Counted from the stretch's first letter, positions 47,880 to 60,479 are shown. The stretch is DNA of 64,000 nt from Mytilus californianus (GCF_021869535.1 NW_026262734.1:96353285-96417284); one strand, 5' to 3'. Numbers and translations: made by a program. Notes: generated by a model not told the origin, from the letters alone.

Positions 47880-48395
47880 TTTGTACAAGAACATAACAAG
47901 CTTTGTGAGTTTGGTGATATATCCAATAAACACGCTGCTGAAATCGAGCAAATGTCTATCAATTCAGAAGTCGAAGAAGTTAAACCAGTTTAAAGAGACG
48001 GAAAACCTACATTTCTTCCACGTTTAAAAGATGACCTCCAAGAAAACTATCACGACTTTGAACAGCGGTATGCGACTTTTGATTCATTCAAGGATATATC
48101 AGGTCGACATAATATTGACGACTCCAAACTTCGTTGTTACGCAGATGCCGGGTTTTATTATTTCGGAGTTCGAGACGGCATTGTGTGCTTTGAAAGTTCT
48201 TGTCGTCTCGGATTATCTGATGTGAAGGAATCTGAAAATCCATGGACAGTTCACTCCAGACCTATTTATCTCCCGACTGCCCTCATGTTATTATGAAGAA
48301 GACAAACTGATTCGATCTAGTTTTGACTACGATATTACCGAGGCATTCACTAAAATAGAATTGATTTGTAGCCAATTTGTAGGCCCACAATGTAA
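47880..48395 (+). pseudogene. Broken BIR-domain (IAP-like) fragment
   Basis: From 48060 the frame reads EQRYATFDSFK, then CYADAGFYYFGVRDGIVCFE, LGLSDVKESENPWTVHSR, the order of a BIR zinc-binding domain as in inhibitor-of-apoptosis proteins. Defects: TAA at 47991, Ser where the second zinc Cys of CFEC should be, Ser in place of Trp in the LW position, and a frameshift near 48268 after which PDCPHV (with the last zinc Cys) appears in another frame. Upstream codons 47880-47990 read as an acidic linker. BIR genes are strongly expanded in bivalves; this copy is not functional as read. Confidence 0.8.
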
Positions 48396-48429
48396 GATAT
48401 TTTCATATTTCTGAAGTAAATGCAGAGAA

Positions 48430-49370
48430 TATGCTATATTCTTGGGAGAAATAAAACTTGTTTGCATGTGTTTTGTATTCTGTGGTTGCGGTCATCTTGG
48501 ATTTCCTATCGGAACATAATAAAACGATATAAACTTTATAGAGCACTATCCAATGAAAACCCTCCAAAGCTTGGTTTTGTTTGCTTTTGTTGTTTCAGCT
48601 AAACAAAATTGCCAAAGCGTCCTATGCTAAACTAGGTCCTGTGGTGACGGCCATCTTGGATTTTGGATCAAACTAAAAAGTACAAACTTTGTGGATTACC
48701 ATCCAATAAACATTCATGTCCAACTGGCTGCAATCAGCTATGAAAAGAACAAAATTTAAGATTTTCCTTTGGCTAAGATGTTAATCCACAAGTATGTCCC
48801 ACGGTGTTGGTAATCTTGAATTTCTAATCAGAACAAAAACATAAACTTTGTAGAAGTCCATCTGATGAACAGTTCTGTAAAGTTTGGTGTTGATTGGTTT
48901 TGCGGTTTCAGAAAAAGCATTTTCAAAATCATTTTGCCATAGGTATTATCAGAATTCTATTACTAGAGTCTCTAGTAATGGACTTCTGGTATTATGTTAA
49001 ACTATAAGTCCAGCGGTGGCAGCCTCCAGGATTTTCCGTATCAGACCAAAAAGAAAAAAAAAATTTTTTCTGTGCAGAAAACCATCACTTTCAAAAGTTT
49101 TAACCTCAATTCGTCTGGCAGTGAACAAAGGGCTTCAACGTTATTGTGTACAATTGGTGCGAAGCACGTTGTTTCTGAAAAAATCAAAAGATCTGAATTA
49201 AACTGACATAATCACAAGCTATGTACGAGTTTCAGTCCATGTCCAATTTTTTTCAATGAATTATTTTGGGGGATATTGATGCTAAAAGTCATTAATGGAA
49301 ATGATGCCAAGGACAAATGTCATACCAGATACCAGTGGTAGGAGAGAGAACATGATCCTGAATCGCTCAC
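48430..49370 (+). repeat. Diverged tandem core array, P4
   Basis: Units of about 163 bp carry GGTCATCTTGGATTTCCTATC-like sequence at 48487, 48650, 48812 and 49019. It ends in TGAATCGCTCACCTGGTAAA, which resembles ends of other bivalve tandem-core elements. It is non-coding; frames at 48994-49206 are by chance. Confidence 0.6.
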
Positions 49371-49389
49371 CTGGTAAAAAAAATCGTCA

Positions 49390-50250
49390 TTTTAATTGAT
49401 TGATTGTTGGTTGCTTAACGTCTAGTGGCAATTATTTTATACATGTTAAAGACGGGTTAATTTCTAGATTTATTTTAAACCTTTAGTGGGATCCGTTGTG
49501 TTTATCTTATGAAGTTCTTATTTAGCAGCATTTTTGTAGATCTATTAATGATAATGTATTCTGTTAGCAGTTTCTACCTATCTTTTAAAAAGAAATATTT
49601 TTTTCAAGATAGTTGACGAAATCATAATTCCTATATATATATATAAGGAATCTGACGATTTCAACCATATTGACTTTCTTGTAAATTTTACTTTGCTGAC
49701 CATTTTTGCTCTTTTAAGCTATTATTTTGACAAATATGTGTAAAACTCATCATGCAGAGGCAATAAACTCCTATATAAATAGTTGGTTGACAATTTAGGT
49801 CATGTAGACTTATTAGAAGATCTTATTGTGATGAAAATTTTGCTATTACAGTTTCTATTTTGGATTCCACAAAAAATACAAAAATGGGTAAATATCATCT
49901 TACAAGAAAAAAAACTTCTCTACGAGGTCAATTGATGATATAGGCCATTCAGATTTAATTGAACGCCTTATTTTGCTGAACATTCTTGCTGTTTATTGTT
50001 TCTCTCTATTAGTTTCTGCAAAAATGGGTAAAAATTGTCTTTCAAGGGCAATAACTCTAAATTAGGTAGTCCAATTTTACTAAAAATTTCATGGTAGATA
50101 GAACTTTACCTGCTGATCCTTTTTATCCAGTAAGTTTTGCTCTAACTGCATTAATTTTTGAAAAATTAGCAAAAATGGAAATTTACACCTATGTTAACTT
50201 TTTTGCAACAGAGGCCATGTTGTTATGGGTACAATTTCTAATCTAAATTT
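49390..50250 (+). repeat. Old P3-type core array
   Basis: About five units of roughly 150 bp with TTTGCTGACCATTTTTGCTC and AAATGGGTAAAAATTGTCTT, related to 14335-14890. A short family C piece (TTGTTGGTTGCTTAACGTCT) stands at its left end. Confidence 0.6.
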
Positions 50251-50254
50251 CCTA

Positions 50255-51640
50255 AGGAACATTCAGCTTGAGATTGCTTACATTTCCATCAGGAGAATTT
50301 GGGGCATCACTTGGTGTCCATCGGTGTTGTGTTGTCAGTTTTAAACTTTAAAAAAGATATGTTATTGGCTACAGTTCTACAATAAAAATATAAAGCTTTG
50401 AATAACTCATTAACACCTCTATCATTACAGAGGCTCAAAAAATGATACAACGGCCCCAGGTATTCATCTAAACATACAAAGTATTCATATGAATTTGCAA
50501 ACAATCTATAACCTTATAAATATTCCTTCAGAAAATATCCTCCTGCCCCAGAAATGTATGTATAAAAAATTTAATTCTAGACTTTAAGTAAATGGTAACT
50601 GCAAAAAACTATTAGTAAAATACTGTAAAATGAGTAAAAAAATCAAGCATTATGTTTTTATATTTGATTGCAATTCATTTTTTTCAACTTTGCCATGTAA
50701 GGGGAGATAACTCAAATAACTTCTTACCTGTTTTGTTATTTATATCTTGTGTAGCAAGAAATCAAATTCCATGACCCGATCTTGATTTTCTCAAATTTTA
50801 AGCACATTATAAGAATTATCTTCTTATATTCGATATCAAAATTCTACTGTTTATCGTTCGTCCTATCACACATAGTGGGTTTTCCATTTATAAAACTATA
50901 CAAAATCTGACAATTTTACACAACCTGCATGTAGATAAAAAAAAAGCTCTGTTACCTATAATTTTTGTTATATTTATATATATAAAAAAAGAAAGATATC
51001 AACTACATTTTTGCAAATTATTAAAAAATTCTATTGATTTTAATTTAGACCCTTTACCTTCCTTAAAATCATAAAATGCTTCTGCCAAAATTTGAAAACG
51101 TTTGACAAAGTTATTGATGATTAAACTTTAACCTCAGACTAAACCTAACTGTTGACGAAGCCTCAACTTCAATGCCAAAATGTTGCAGACTTGACAAAAA
51201 TATCTAAGGAACCTTTTAGCCTAATATTATATCGATCATATGCATTGCAAGGGAGACAAACCGATACTTTTTTTTTAAGTTGCAAGCCATATTGTGTAGA
51301 TCATATTCCAGTTGTCATTTGCTGAAATATTGATAGGTGTTCAAAGAGGAACTATAATAGAAAACGTGTCCCAAATGCCTTTATGACTTGGACAGGAATG
51401 CATATGTAATTGCCCTGCCTGTGTAACTGATGATGGATGGCTGCTTAACGTCCAGCGGCAAATTAATATGCATATTAAGGATGACATGTTAATTTAATAT
51501 GAATATTAATCCTGCTTTGTACTAGACAAACACGCTGAAAACTGATGAAAATTGACTCTATGTTGAAAGTCTTTAAGACCAGTAATACAGGTTTCAATCC
51601 AGGTTTAACTGAACATTTTCAATGATCCGTTAAGATATGG
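50255..51640. other. AT-rich DNA without a gene
   Basis: Only a short family C end (GCTTAACGTCCAGCGGCAAA, about 51443) is recognised. The rest shows no exon or clear repeat. Confidence 0.4.
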
Positions 51641-51650
51641 TCAATATCAG

Positions 51651-51902
51651 CATACCTGCCAACATTTCAAAATGCCAATGGGGGTTTTATGTGCAATATG
51701 GCTCTCATAGTCCTATAAAACCATTAAAGGGGCCTTCAAATTTATGTTTATGTTGTGTTTTCACTTCTTCATACTTGTACAAATTTATAGCCATGTTGAA
51801 TTGTTTTGTTTTGAATTGTGGATAAAATTGATTTTTCAAAATTTACATTTGGGTGCTTGCATGGGGGAAAACCCCCACAAATAGTGACAGTTGGCAGGTA
51901 TG
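51651..51902. mobile_element. MITE with 13-bp perfect TIRs and 6-bp duplication
   Basis: Ends CATACCTGCCAAC and GTTGGCAGGTATG, flanked by TATCAG at 51645-51650 and 51903-51908. It is 252 bp and non-coding. GGGGGTTTT and AAAACCCCC-type inner stretches extend the symmetry. Confidence 0.85.
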
Positions 51903-52346
51903 TATCAGATGAACCATGTTAGATGGAAATGTAACCCATACTACACATCATAATCATTCCATATTGCATAATACACTCACTTTAGTTGGGACCTAATCAT
52001 AAAAAAAAGTAAAAGTTGACCAAACATGAAAATAAGGTCAAGGTCAGATGTACTCATCAGACAATCATATGCACCTTACAATCATTCTGTTCACCATATA
52101 TTGTTGACCCTTTTCTTATAGTATCAGAGAAACAGACCTAATCATGAAAACTGAATGTTGACCAAATGTTGCTGGATAAGACAATCAAATTTAAGGAATT
52201 TTCGTATCACACTCGGTGCAATGTGATACAAGAAATCTCTCTCCATGCGAAAAATTGATAACAGGCAACAACCGTAAGAGAATTATCCTTGTAACACATA
52301 ATAACTGTCAAACTAATGTGTAAAAAAACACACTTTTGAATGATCA

Positions 52347-52538
52347 TTGCACCTTAAAAATGGAGTCAAGACAATGGTAAAATGCCAGATAAAACCGGAC
52401 CATAAGGCAACTGGGTACCAGATTATTGAGTTCTTTCACAGTTGGGATAATGAAGTTTTAAACAAAGAAGCCTCCATTTACAAATTAGATCATTTTAGCA
52501 TTCTTGATCCATTTACATCATTGTCAGCCAATCAGGTA
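52347..52538 (+). CDS. Possible internal exon of an unknown gene
   Basis: The open frame contains KATGYQIIEFFHSWDNEVLN and SILDPFTSLSANQ, which reads like protein, and meets a donor-like CAG/GTACTAGT at 52538. No partner exon is certain; the exon-like frame at 53590-53818 lies inside a transposon. I do not recognise the family. Confidence 0.2.
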
Positions 52539-52742
52539 CTAGTAATCAGCATGTCCAATGAACAATTCTGTCAGGTAATGTCTAAAGCATCAATTGTGTC
52601 AAGTATTGCTTTAAACTAGCCAAGAAGTTCCTTGAACATTTCTAAAAATTTAAAGATTGATAATAATAAAAAGACACCAAGTGATGGAAATATATATCAG
52701 CTGTGTCATTACTCTCGACCACAGAAACCTCTTCCCCCTTTA

Positions 52743-52963
52743 AGGGAGCAACCATTTAACTTCAAAAGGGGAGAGGGGTATGGGTAATTTGTCGGAGTCA
52801 ACATTTAACACTATAAGGTATAGGGAATATCTGGATTCAGAATATATTTTTTTGTCATCTGCTTGACCACAATATATTTTTTCATCAAATAAATTGGGGA
52901 TCAGAATATTTTTTTAGGAAAAAACCACACCCCCCCCCCTTTGAAGTTAAATGGTTGTTCCCT
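52743..52963. mobile_element. MITE with long terminal inverted repeats
   Basis: Left end GGGAGCAACCATTTAACTTC, right end its complement with one or two differences (GTTAAATGGTTGTTCCC). TAA flanks both ends, in line with the three-base duplications of PIF/Harbinger elements. A partial relative lies at 43973-44095 (AGGGAGCTACCATTTGATTT). Confidence 0.8.
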
Positions 52964-53589
52964 AATTGGACTCAAATACAATATAAGATAGGTATTCTCC
53001 AATATTTTTTATTTATTAATTTATTTATATTGTTATCATACATCATAATAAAAAATACCCAATTGAAACAAGACACAATCTGATTCATCAAGTGTGTGTA
53101 AATATTAAAGAAATCATAATAAGAAGTTTTTGGTCACCTTTACAATTAAAAGGAGGAAAAGGATCTGTATCGGTTTATTCCCGATTGTCCCACTTTTTAA
53201 AATTTTAGAGTTCTGATTGTCCCACATGAAAAGTTCTGATTGTCCCACATTATTTTATGAATAAAATGTTCTTAGATAAGCAAGGTAACTGTTGTTTGTT
53301 TTTCTAAAAAAACAAGAAATAATTATTGCACATTTAATATTAATTTTATAAAAGTATTAAAAAAAATGTTTTTTAAATAATTAGATTAATGCACTTTTAA
53401 TTAAAAAAATATAATATTTCTGATTTATGAAATATATCTACAAATGTCAATACCGTAATTTTAATTCCTTTTTCTCTGTAAAGTTTTTAAATAAATTTAG
53501 AAATAATGCATGCAATTTCAAAAAAAAAGGTATAAACTCATTTACATTCTACACTCTACATGAACTTGTTTACTAGGGAAGTCGGAGGA

Positions 53590-53818
53590 CATTAATACAA
53601 CATTCTCTGCACTATTGAAGACTGCTTACACCCAACGTCAGATTCACCTGAACCCAACAACTGTCTTTATTGTTACGAAGCTGATGTCTATAATTTTGCC
53701 AGATCAGCCTTTCCAAGAATCACTATTAAAGGTTGTTTTTCCAATATTCCCATTGCTTTTGCAGTCAACAGGACTCTTCACCAACTATAAAGTAGAAACA
53801 GACTTCCATCAAAAATGA
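53590..53818 (+). pseudogene. Exon-like ORF inside the TIR element
   Basis: After a pyrimidine-rich tract and AG, a frame encodes SEDINTTFSALLKTAYTQRQ, then a Leu-rich helical stretch with ILPDQPFQESLLKVVFPIFP. It stops at TGA, the first bases of the family B repeat. It has the look of a helical-repeat (HEAT/ARM-like) segment, without a family I can name. It may be a captured host exon or element-own sequence. Confidence 0.3.
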
Positions 53819-54380
53819 GAAGATGTGGTATGATTGCCAATGAGACAACTCTCCCAAAGGACCAAATGACACAGAAATTAACAACTATAGGTCACCATAC
53901 GGCCTTCAACAATTAGCAAAGCTCATACTGCATAGCTATAAAAGACCCCAAAATGGCAAATGTAAAACAATTCAAACGAGAAAACTAATGGCATAATTTA
54001 TGTACAAAATAATGAACGAAAAATAAATATGTTACACAGCAACAAACGGCAACCACTGAATACCAGGCTCCTGACTTGGGACAGGCACATACAGAATTTT
54101 GCGGGGTTAAACTTATTTGAAGGCGCCAACCCTCACAATAACCTGGAACAGTGTTGAAACAGTACAACATAAGAATAAACTATAAAAATCAGTTGAAAAA
54201 GGCTTTTCTCATCAGATGGGTACAAACAGAAATACATCTAACAAAAACACAGAGTGGACGTGGACGGCTACTTATGCATCACCACAACGAAGACACTGAG
54301 TACTGTAACAGGTCTGAGAGTATTCGCAGTTACTGACAGCTAGTTCAAAGCCAATAAAAACTGATTAAAAAAAATATGCA
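53815..54380 (+). mobile_element. Repeat family B copy nested in the TIR element
   Basis: Near full length, from GAAGATGTGGTATGATTGCC to GCTAGTTCAAAGCCAATAAA. Confidence 0.8.
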
Positions 54381-55084
54381 TCTAAGACTAAAATTTTATG
54401 ACTTCATATTATATTCCATGTTTGATGATACTATAATTGTACCTACTATGTGCAAAATGAAATATGTAAATATTATTATTTGTTCATGTTTTTTTCATAT
54501 TTTATAAGTTACATTGTTTAGTGACCTTTAATTAACTGCAACACACTATAAAAACAAATTAATCACTATCAAAACAATTCCCAATTGTCCCACATTTAAA
54601 CTTCCCAATTGTCCCACAAACATATTCCCGATTGTCCCACAAAATTTCATTACTTTTTTACCTGTAATTTCAAAAAGTGGGACAATCGGGAAGACACCTC
54701 TGTATCATGGGTAAGGTATCATTAGTAAAATATCAAAATTATACATAAAAAATGAAAGAACTGAGGATTCTTTATAATTTCCTGGATACCAGTTCTCAGA
54801 CGGGTTGATTTAGAAAATCATGTCTGTTTTGAGAAACATGTACTAAATTTTGCAATAATTAGGTCATATCAAAGAATTTGTTTTTTGCTCGATATTAAAC
54901 TTGAGGCTTTCCATTACTTTATACCAAACTTATAATAAATTTATATAATTCCATAAAATATATGAATCCTCAGTTTGTTTCATATACTTTTTAAAGTTAT
55001 TTAGAATTTTAAAAAGGCATTTACAAATATAACAAGTGATCTACAAAGGAAAACTAAGGTAATAACTACAATTAAAGAACCTTA

Positions 55085-55807
55085 GTGAGCGCGCTCACAT
55101 ACCCCACGTCCCCACATTGTCATTGGAGAAATAAAATATGTGTAAGTAAAAAAAATTGAATAAGAAAAAAAAATTGAATCATAATTTCCAGTCAATATGC
55201 CCATCTACATAGTATGTCCTTATTATATACAAAGTTTCATGAAATTATGTTGTGTGGTTTCAGAGGAGTTGCGATGACAAACTGTTGCAGAAGTACATTG
55301 AAGCAAATAAGTTCAAAGGGGCGTAACTCCTAGAAAAAAAATTGAATCATAATTTCCTGTCGATATGCACATCTACATAGTATGTCCTTATCTAAAAAGG
55401 TTTCATGAAATTCTGTTGTGTGGTATCAGAGGAGTTGCGATGACAAACTGTTGCAGTAGTACATTGAAGCAAATAAGTTCAAAGGGGCATAACTCCTAGA
55501 AAAAAAATTGAACCGTAATTTCCTGTCGATATGCACATCTACATAGTATGTCCTTATTATCTAAATAGGTTTCATGAAATTCTGTTGTGTGGTATCAGAG
55601 GAGTTGCGATGACAAACTGTTGCAGTAGTACATTAAAGTAAATAAGTTCAAAGGGGCGTAACTCCTAGAAAAAAAATTGAATCGCAATTTCCTGTCGATA
55701 TGCACAACTACATTGTATGTTCTTATTATCTAAAAAGGTTTTGTGAAATTCTGTTGTGTGGTTTGAGAGGAGTTGCAATGACAAGAAACAGGACTGACGG
55801 CATGACG

Positions 55808-55842
<35 letters not shown>

Positions 55843-55862
55843 ATGTTGCGTGGGGTATATAA
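55085..55862 (+). mobile_element. Pearl-like tandem-core element P2
   Basis: Starts at a perfect palindrome GTGAGCGCGCTCAC followed by ATACCCCACG. Four core units of about 168 bp follow (CATCTACATAGTATGTCC at 55202, 55370, 55536 and 55705), then a GACGGACGGACGG run (about 55803-55815), a palindrome CGCAACATGTTGCG (55838-55851) and TGGGGTATA, the inverse of the start. The layout is the same as P1 with no sequence similarity. Confidence 0.8.
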
Positions 55863-55864
55863 AA

Positions 55865-57980
55865 ATAAGGTTTAAAAATACATGTATCAAATTCATTTTT
55901 GAGGTGTACTCAACTTATTAAATACTGGGTAATTAAAATAATATAAATATCTTGATCCGTGCAGAAATTATTAGATCACCAAGGAAATAGTTAATGGCAT
56001 TTCATTCCACATTTATAACCCCAAGCTCTGATATTATATAAAGTTTCTTTATACTTCCACCCAATTTCTAATCAAAGTTAATTTTTTTATACCAAAGTAG
56101 TACATGTATATAGATTTATTTTCATTTTAAGGAACTAGTACTTTTTTCCCAAGGAAGGGGATAACTAGTACCAAATAATTATTTCAAAGTCTGATTTATC
56201 CATTAGGAAATGTGCTATACTGAGAAAGTGTTTCGTCCGTCTGCTCATCCATCTACAAATTCAACCCACAGTTAAAGGATTAAATGGACTTTGCCTAAAC
56301 TTTCAAATAATCTTCAGTAACTATCAACATTGTGTACCATTTGTTTTTCACTTCTATAGGTTCTCCAATTGAAGAATGGATTTTCCATGTATTACATCTT
56401 ATTTACCTGAAGGATAGGATGGTTCAGCTAATATGAACATAGTTTTAGTTAAAGCAGATTCAGTGAAATTCATAAATCTTGCAATTTGGTCAATCTTCAA
56501 GGACTGCATCAATAGTTAGATTCATTCATTTTCTATTTTATCTGAAGTTAAAGAAGAGCTAAAATCATGAAAATGTCAGATCTCATTACGTAAATAAAAA
56601 TTTTGTATTGCATATATAAACAAACTTGAAATCATATTAAGGGTTGGTATAACAAGATTTGACAATAAAAACAAATAAAATCATATAAAAACCACTAAAA
56701 TCAGATAAAACCAGATAAAACACAAATCTTGTTATAGCAAAGCCTTATAAAATTTACATAAAAGCTACCATGGTAATATATTAGAGTCTTAAAGTAAAAT
56801 TTATTTTGAATTCTTGTCAATGTTATGAATATTTTAAAATAATGAGATCCAACTATTAAAAACAAAATTAAAAATAAAAATATTCACAAACCAACCTATC
56901 CTTCTCATGAGGAGATTGTTGAATGAGAAGCTTTCTTTCCAAGTTATTGAAATATTTAGGAGGTCCATTCATTACAATTGTGAACCCCAAAATTTCGTTA
57001 TCATTATAATAAAATATAACACACACTGCCATTAGTTACAGAAAATAATCTGAAAGTTTCAATGAAAACCTTCCTATAGTATATATAAGCTGTGGATGAG
57101 AGATGATGATGGACAAACAGACAGACAGACAATCTCCTCTAACAGCCCATGTGATGCTCATCTGGAGAACAGAAGGTCAGAGGATTTGAATCCAGGCTGA
57201 GTCAAACCAACAAAATGATGCTCCTCTGCTTAGCCTGCAGCATTTAGGAATAAGAGCAAAGACTGGTTGGGGGCTGGAAGTCAGAAAAGTAAGTCTAAGT
57301 AGGGTGACGAGTCTTCCTGTGGAATAGCACTTTATCTTGTTATCATCTTGAATATGTATTTAATTAGCCATCCATCTTTCAAAATGAAACTTATTTTAAA
57401 GGTTCCCGATTTATCTTGGGTGGGTAAATAATTCTGATGAAGCTGAGTACAATCCTCAAACATTTACCTTAAACTATGTCCATAAATATAAATGATGAGT
57501 GAGAAAAAAACATAAAAATCAATCAGATAAAAATGAAAAAATAAAACAAACTGCAAATACTGTGTAGTTATTTTGGCTTGAGTGGCCTCAAAAACTGAAT
57601 AATGCATTTATAATATATAAACAAAACAAATTAATAAAACTGACAGCCATAGATTTGTATAAATGTACAGAAAGTGGTGTCAAACCAACCAACTAACCCA
57701 AACATTTTTATTTCCAGATGCAGAGTTAAACTGCATCAAAAACTAAGTACTTAAAATTGTTTAATAGGGGACTTTTTTTAATTCCCTTAAGTGTTTGGCC
57801 ATCAAAGTCCTACTTTTTTGGTTCCTAACCCAGCAAAATTCATTTCACAAAGAACTTGTAAGACTTACCTGTACATAAAGTAAAAAATATATGTAAACTG
57901 ATGTAAGCCTTATGGGTACTTTGTGAAACCATATAGCATACCTTCGGAACCCCTCAAATAATAATAGTTTCGCAGTTTTA
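55865..57980. other. AT-rich DNA with minor hairpins
   Basis: A short inverted pair, GGTATAACAAGATTTG (56645) and CAAATCTTGTTATA (56723), frames ATAAAA-rich DNA. A weak SINE-like patch with GGATTTGAATCCAGGC lies at 57182. No exon is clear. Confidence 0.4.
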
Positions 57981-58430
57981 TTTTTCATCAATCACAATAT
58001 AATAATAGAATGCAAGTAAAAATAATGAAAAAAATATTTATAATTTGAATAACCCAATACAGTATTGAAAAACAAAATTTGTTGATAATTCATTCTTCTT
58101 ACAAGACTACGTAATGTCTACATATTTTATTACAAAAAATAGCAATAGTTCATCTGATGGTTTGCTTCGTCTGAGAATTCTAGCATACAAGGCAGCAACA
58201 GTTACACTTTCAACTGTAAAAGAAATAAAATCAAATTTCAATTGTTAATTCTTAATATTAAAAATAATCTTTATGGAATAAAGAAACAGATATCAGTGTA
58301 TGTAAAAACGATTTGTTTGTTACTTATATTGATTACTCAAAAATATAGAGTATTAAAAATGTGCAGTTACTGCAAAAATGAAAATCCTTGATACACTGAA
58401 GTAAACTTTTCAGAACTTTACTACAACTGA

Positions 58431-58451
58431 CCCCCCCCCCCCCCCCCCCCC
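58431..58451. repeat. Poly(C) run followed by poly(A)
   Basis: 21 C then 9 A, a homopolymer junction prone to sequencing error. Confidence 0.95.
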
Positions 58452-58732
58452 AAAAAAAAATAACCATTTTGAAAATCAAACAAATTCAGAAGCTAACGAT
58501 AAATTGATAAATTACCATCTTCCCCAAACTCATGAGACAAACATAAAATTAATGTCTATTTTGTTGTCTGGTAGTTTTATTGACACTTACTCCAAAAATT
58601 GTTTTCTCTCAGATAAAATGTAGGAACAAATTCTTTTGAAATTTGTAATAAAAAAATATAAGACTAACTGAAAAGAAGTAATACATCTTTTTTTATGACC
58701 TCATTGGTTTTATCCTAACAATAAAATGTTAG

Positions 58733-58838
58733 GTTATCTCCCCTTCACATCTCTTATTCAGATTCAGTTGTTATCTCCCCTTCACATCTCTTATTCAGAT
58801 TCAGTTATCTCCCCTTCATATCTCTTATTCAGATTCAG
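58733..58838. repeat. About 36-bp tandem repeat, three units
   Basis: Three copies of GTTATCTCCCCTTCACATCT followed by CTTATTCAGATTCA. Confidence 0.9.
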
Positions 58839-60479
58839 TATCTGCTGGTAGGGTACAACATTTTTAAATAAAAAAGATTACTGATTTTTTTCAATTGTAA
58901 ATTAAAAAAATATATACTGATATATATTTAGGGACATTCACCACAAGATAACATAAACACATTTAAGTTGTATGTTGAATAAATTCTCACCTTAAAACAG
59001 CTCTAATTACTATGACACCAAGTAACCCAATGGAAACTTGATGCTTACCTGGAAAATAAAATTGATCAGTTATTCTAAACTTTTCCAAAATAATCTTTAT
59101 TTCATCGTTATAAATTCAAAATAGTACTAGGATAACAAAAAAAATCATGGAAAAAATATTTGATATTCTTAATTATAAACTCATGGTTTTATATTTACAG
59201 GAAAAAATTCAACCTGTATTTCATCATAGCGTAAAATTCATTTTTTGGTTCTTATTAAAAACCTTTATAAAATTGGTGTCAAATAGTATAAAATTATTAA
59301 AAAGAAGCTTGATTACCTACCAACATGTTAGCAGTATCAGATATCCAAGTCTTACTCCCAACATCATGAACACATCATTACAACCACCTAAAATATAAAA
59401 AAAATACTTGTTTTACAGATCAATCTACGTCTAAGAAGACTTTAACAAAATCATGCTTTGTTTTATTTCTTAAAAAGTGTTGTATATTATTATCTTCACT
59501 ATATAAATTATAAGCTGCTACAGATGGAAATTGACCTTAGGCCGCAGACCACAATTAATTCCCCTATTAGTTCTTTATAATGTTTTGTTGCATTAAAAAA
59601 AATATACCTGCTTTTTTTGTCAAATCTTTTGTGTGTGTAAAGTACAGCACAAGTCCAAAAATATATCCAACTTTCAGAAAAATTGCATGTTTATATCTTA
59701 CAAATTTAGCCAATACACATCCATACCCATATAGACAAGTCAAGAGATGTTCCGAAAACTGTAAATATTACCTTTTTGCACCTGGCCTAATCACTCTTTC
59801 CATATCAAAATCAGTTAAAAACATCCAAAAATTTATTTCAGCTCTCTTCTTTCATTTTCACCCCATACAAAGTAAGAAATGTATGAGAAAGGGAAAGGAA
59901 AAAAAATAAAGAAAAAATACACTTTAATTAAAGGGAACTATATTCGTGGACAACAAAAAGCGGGATCATTAATTGTGGTCTGGGGCCACCTTATGCAAGT
60001 GCACGTATACATGTACATGTATATGACTGATTGGTTTTGGAACATTCAATTATGAAAAATAAGATGATTTTAGTCTGTTTTATAGGGTTCTTATATCAAT
60101 TCAATTTTCAAACAGTTACAGACTTTGCAAAAACTTTTTTTAACCCGAAATAAGTAATCAGATTTATTGATATTCATTCACATAAGGTCGATTTCTATCG
60201 AATGCAACTCACTTGATACCAAAGACAGAAAACAAATGTAATGACGTAGATATCCTAAAATTCAAATACTAATAGAAAAAAAACCTTTAGAAAAAAAATA
60301 ACGTTAAATGCCTACAACAATAACCATAAATTTTGTGGAATATTTAAACTTACCTCAAGCTTTTCATTGTAAAGCCTCAGACTTGTTGAAGATATAATTG
60401 ACCATCTTCCATAGAGCTGCTCTCCTGGCTGCCAAGGTGACTATCCTCATTATCTATTTTTTTTATAAGAAATACAGTT

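Larger units (their letters stand above)
53172..54698. mobile_element. TIR element with 8-bp duplication carrying an exon-like ORF
   Basis: TCTGTATC at 53164-53171 and 54699-54706 flanks inverted ends sharing TTCCCGATTGTCCCACTTTT. GATTGTCCCACA-type motifs recur three times inside each end. The 8-bp duplication fits hAT or Merlin-type elements; the termini do not decide. Inside are an exon-like frame (53590-53818) and a family B insertion (53815-54380). No transposase is seen, so it is non-autonomous. Confidence 0.8.
58100..60445 (-). ncRNA. Weak candidate for a spliced transcript
   Basis: On the minus strand, exon-like blocks with good splice signals are 60445-60355 (donor GAG/GTAAGT), 59388-59322 (TTTTAG acceptor, GTAGGT donor), 59050-58992 (TTTTCCAG acceptor, GTGAGA donor) and from 58215 (TTTTACAG acceptor) to an AATAAA near 58125. 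Short frames in the blocks look protein-like one by one, but no single frame stays open across the junctions. A non-coding or UTR-only transcript, or chance, are both possible. Confidence 0.2.
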
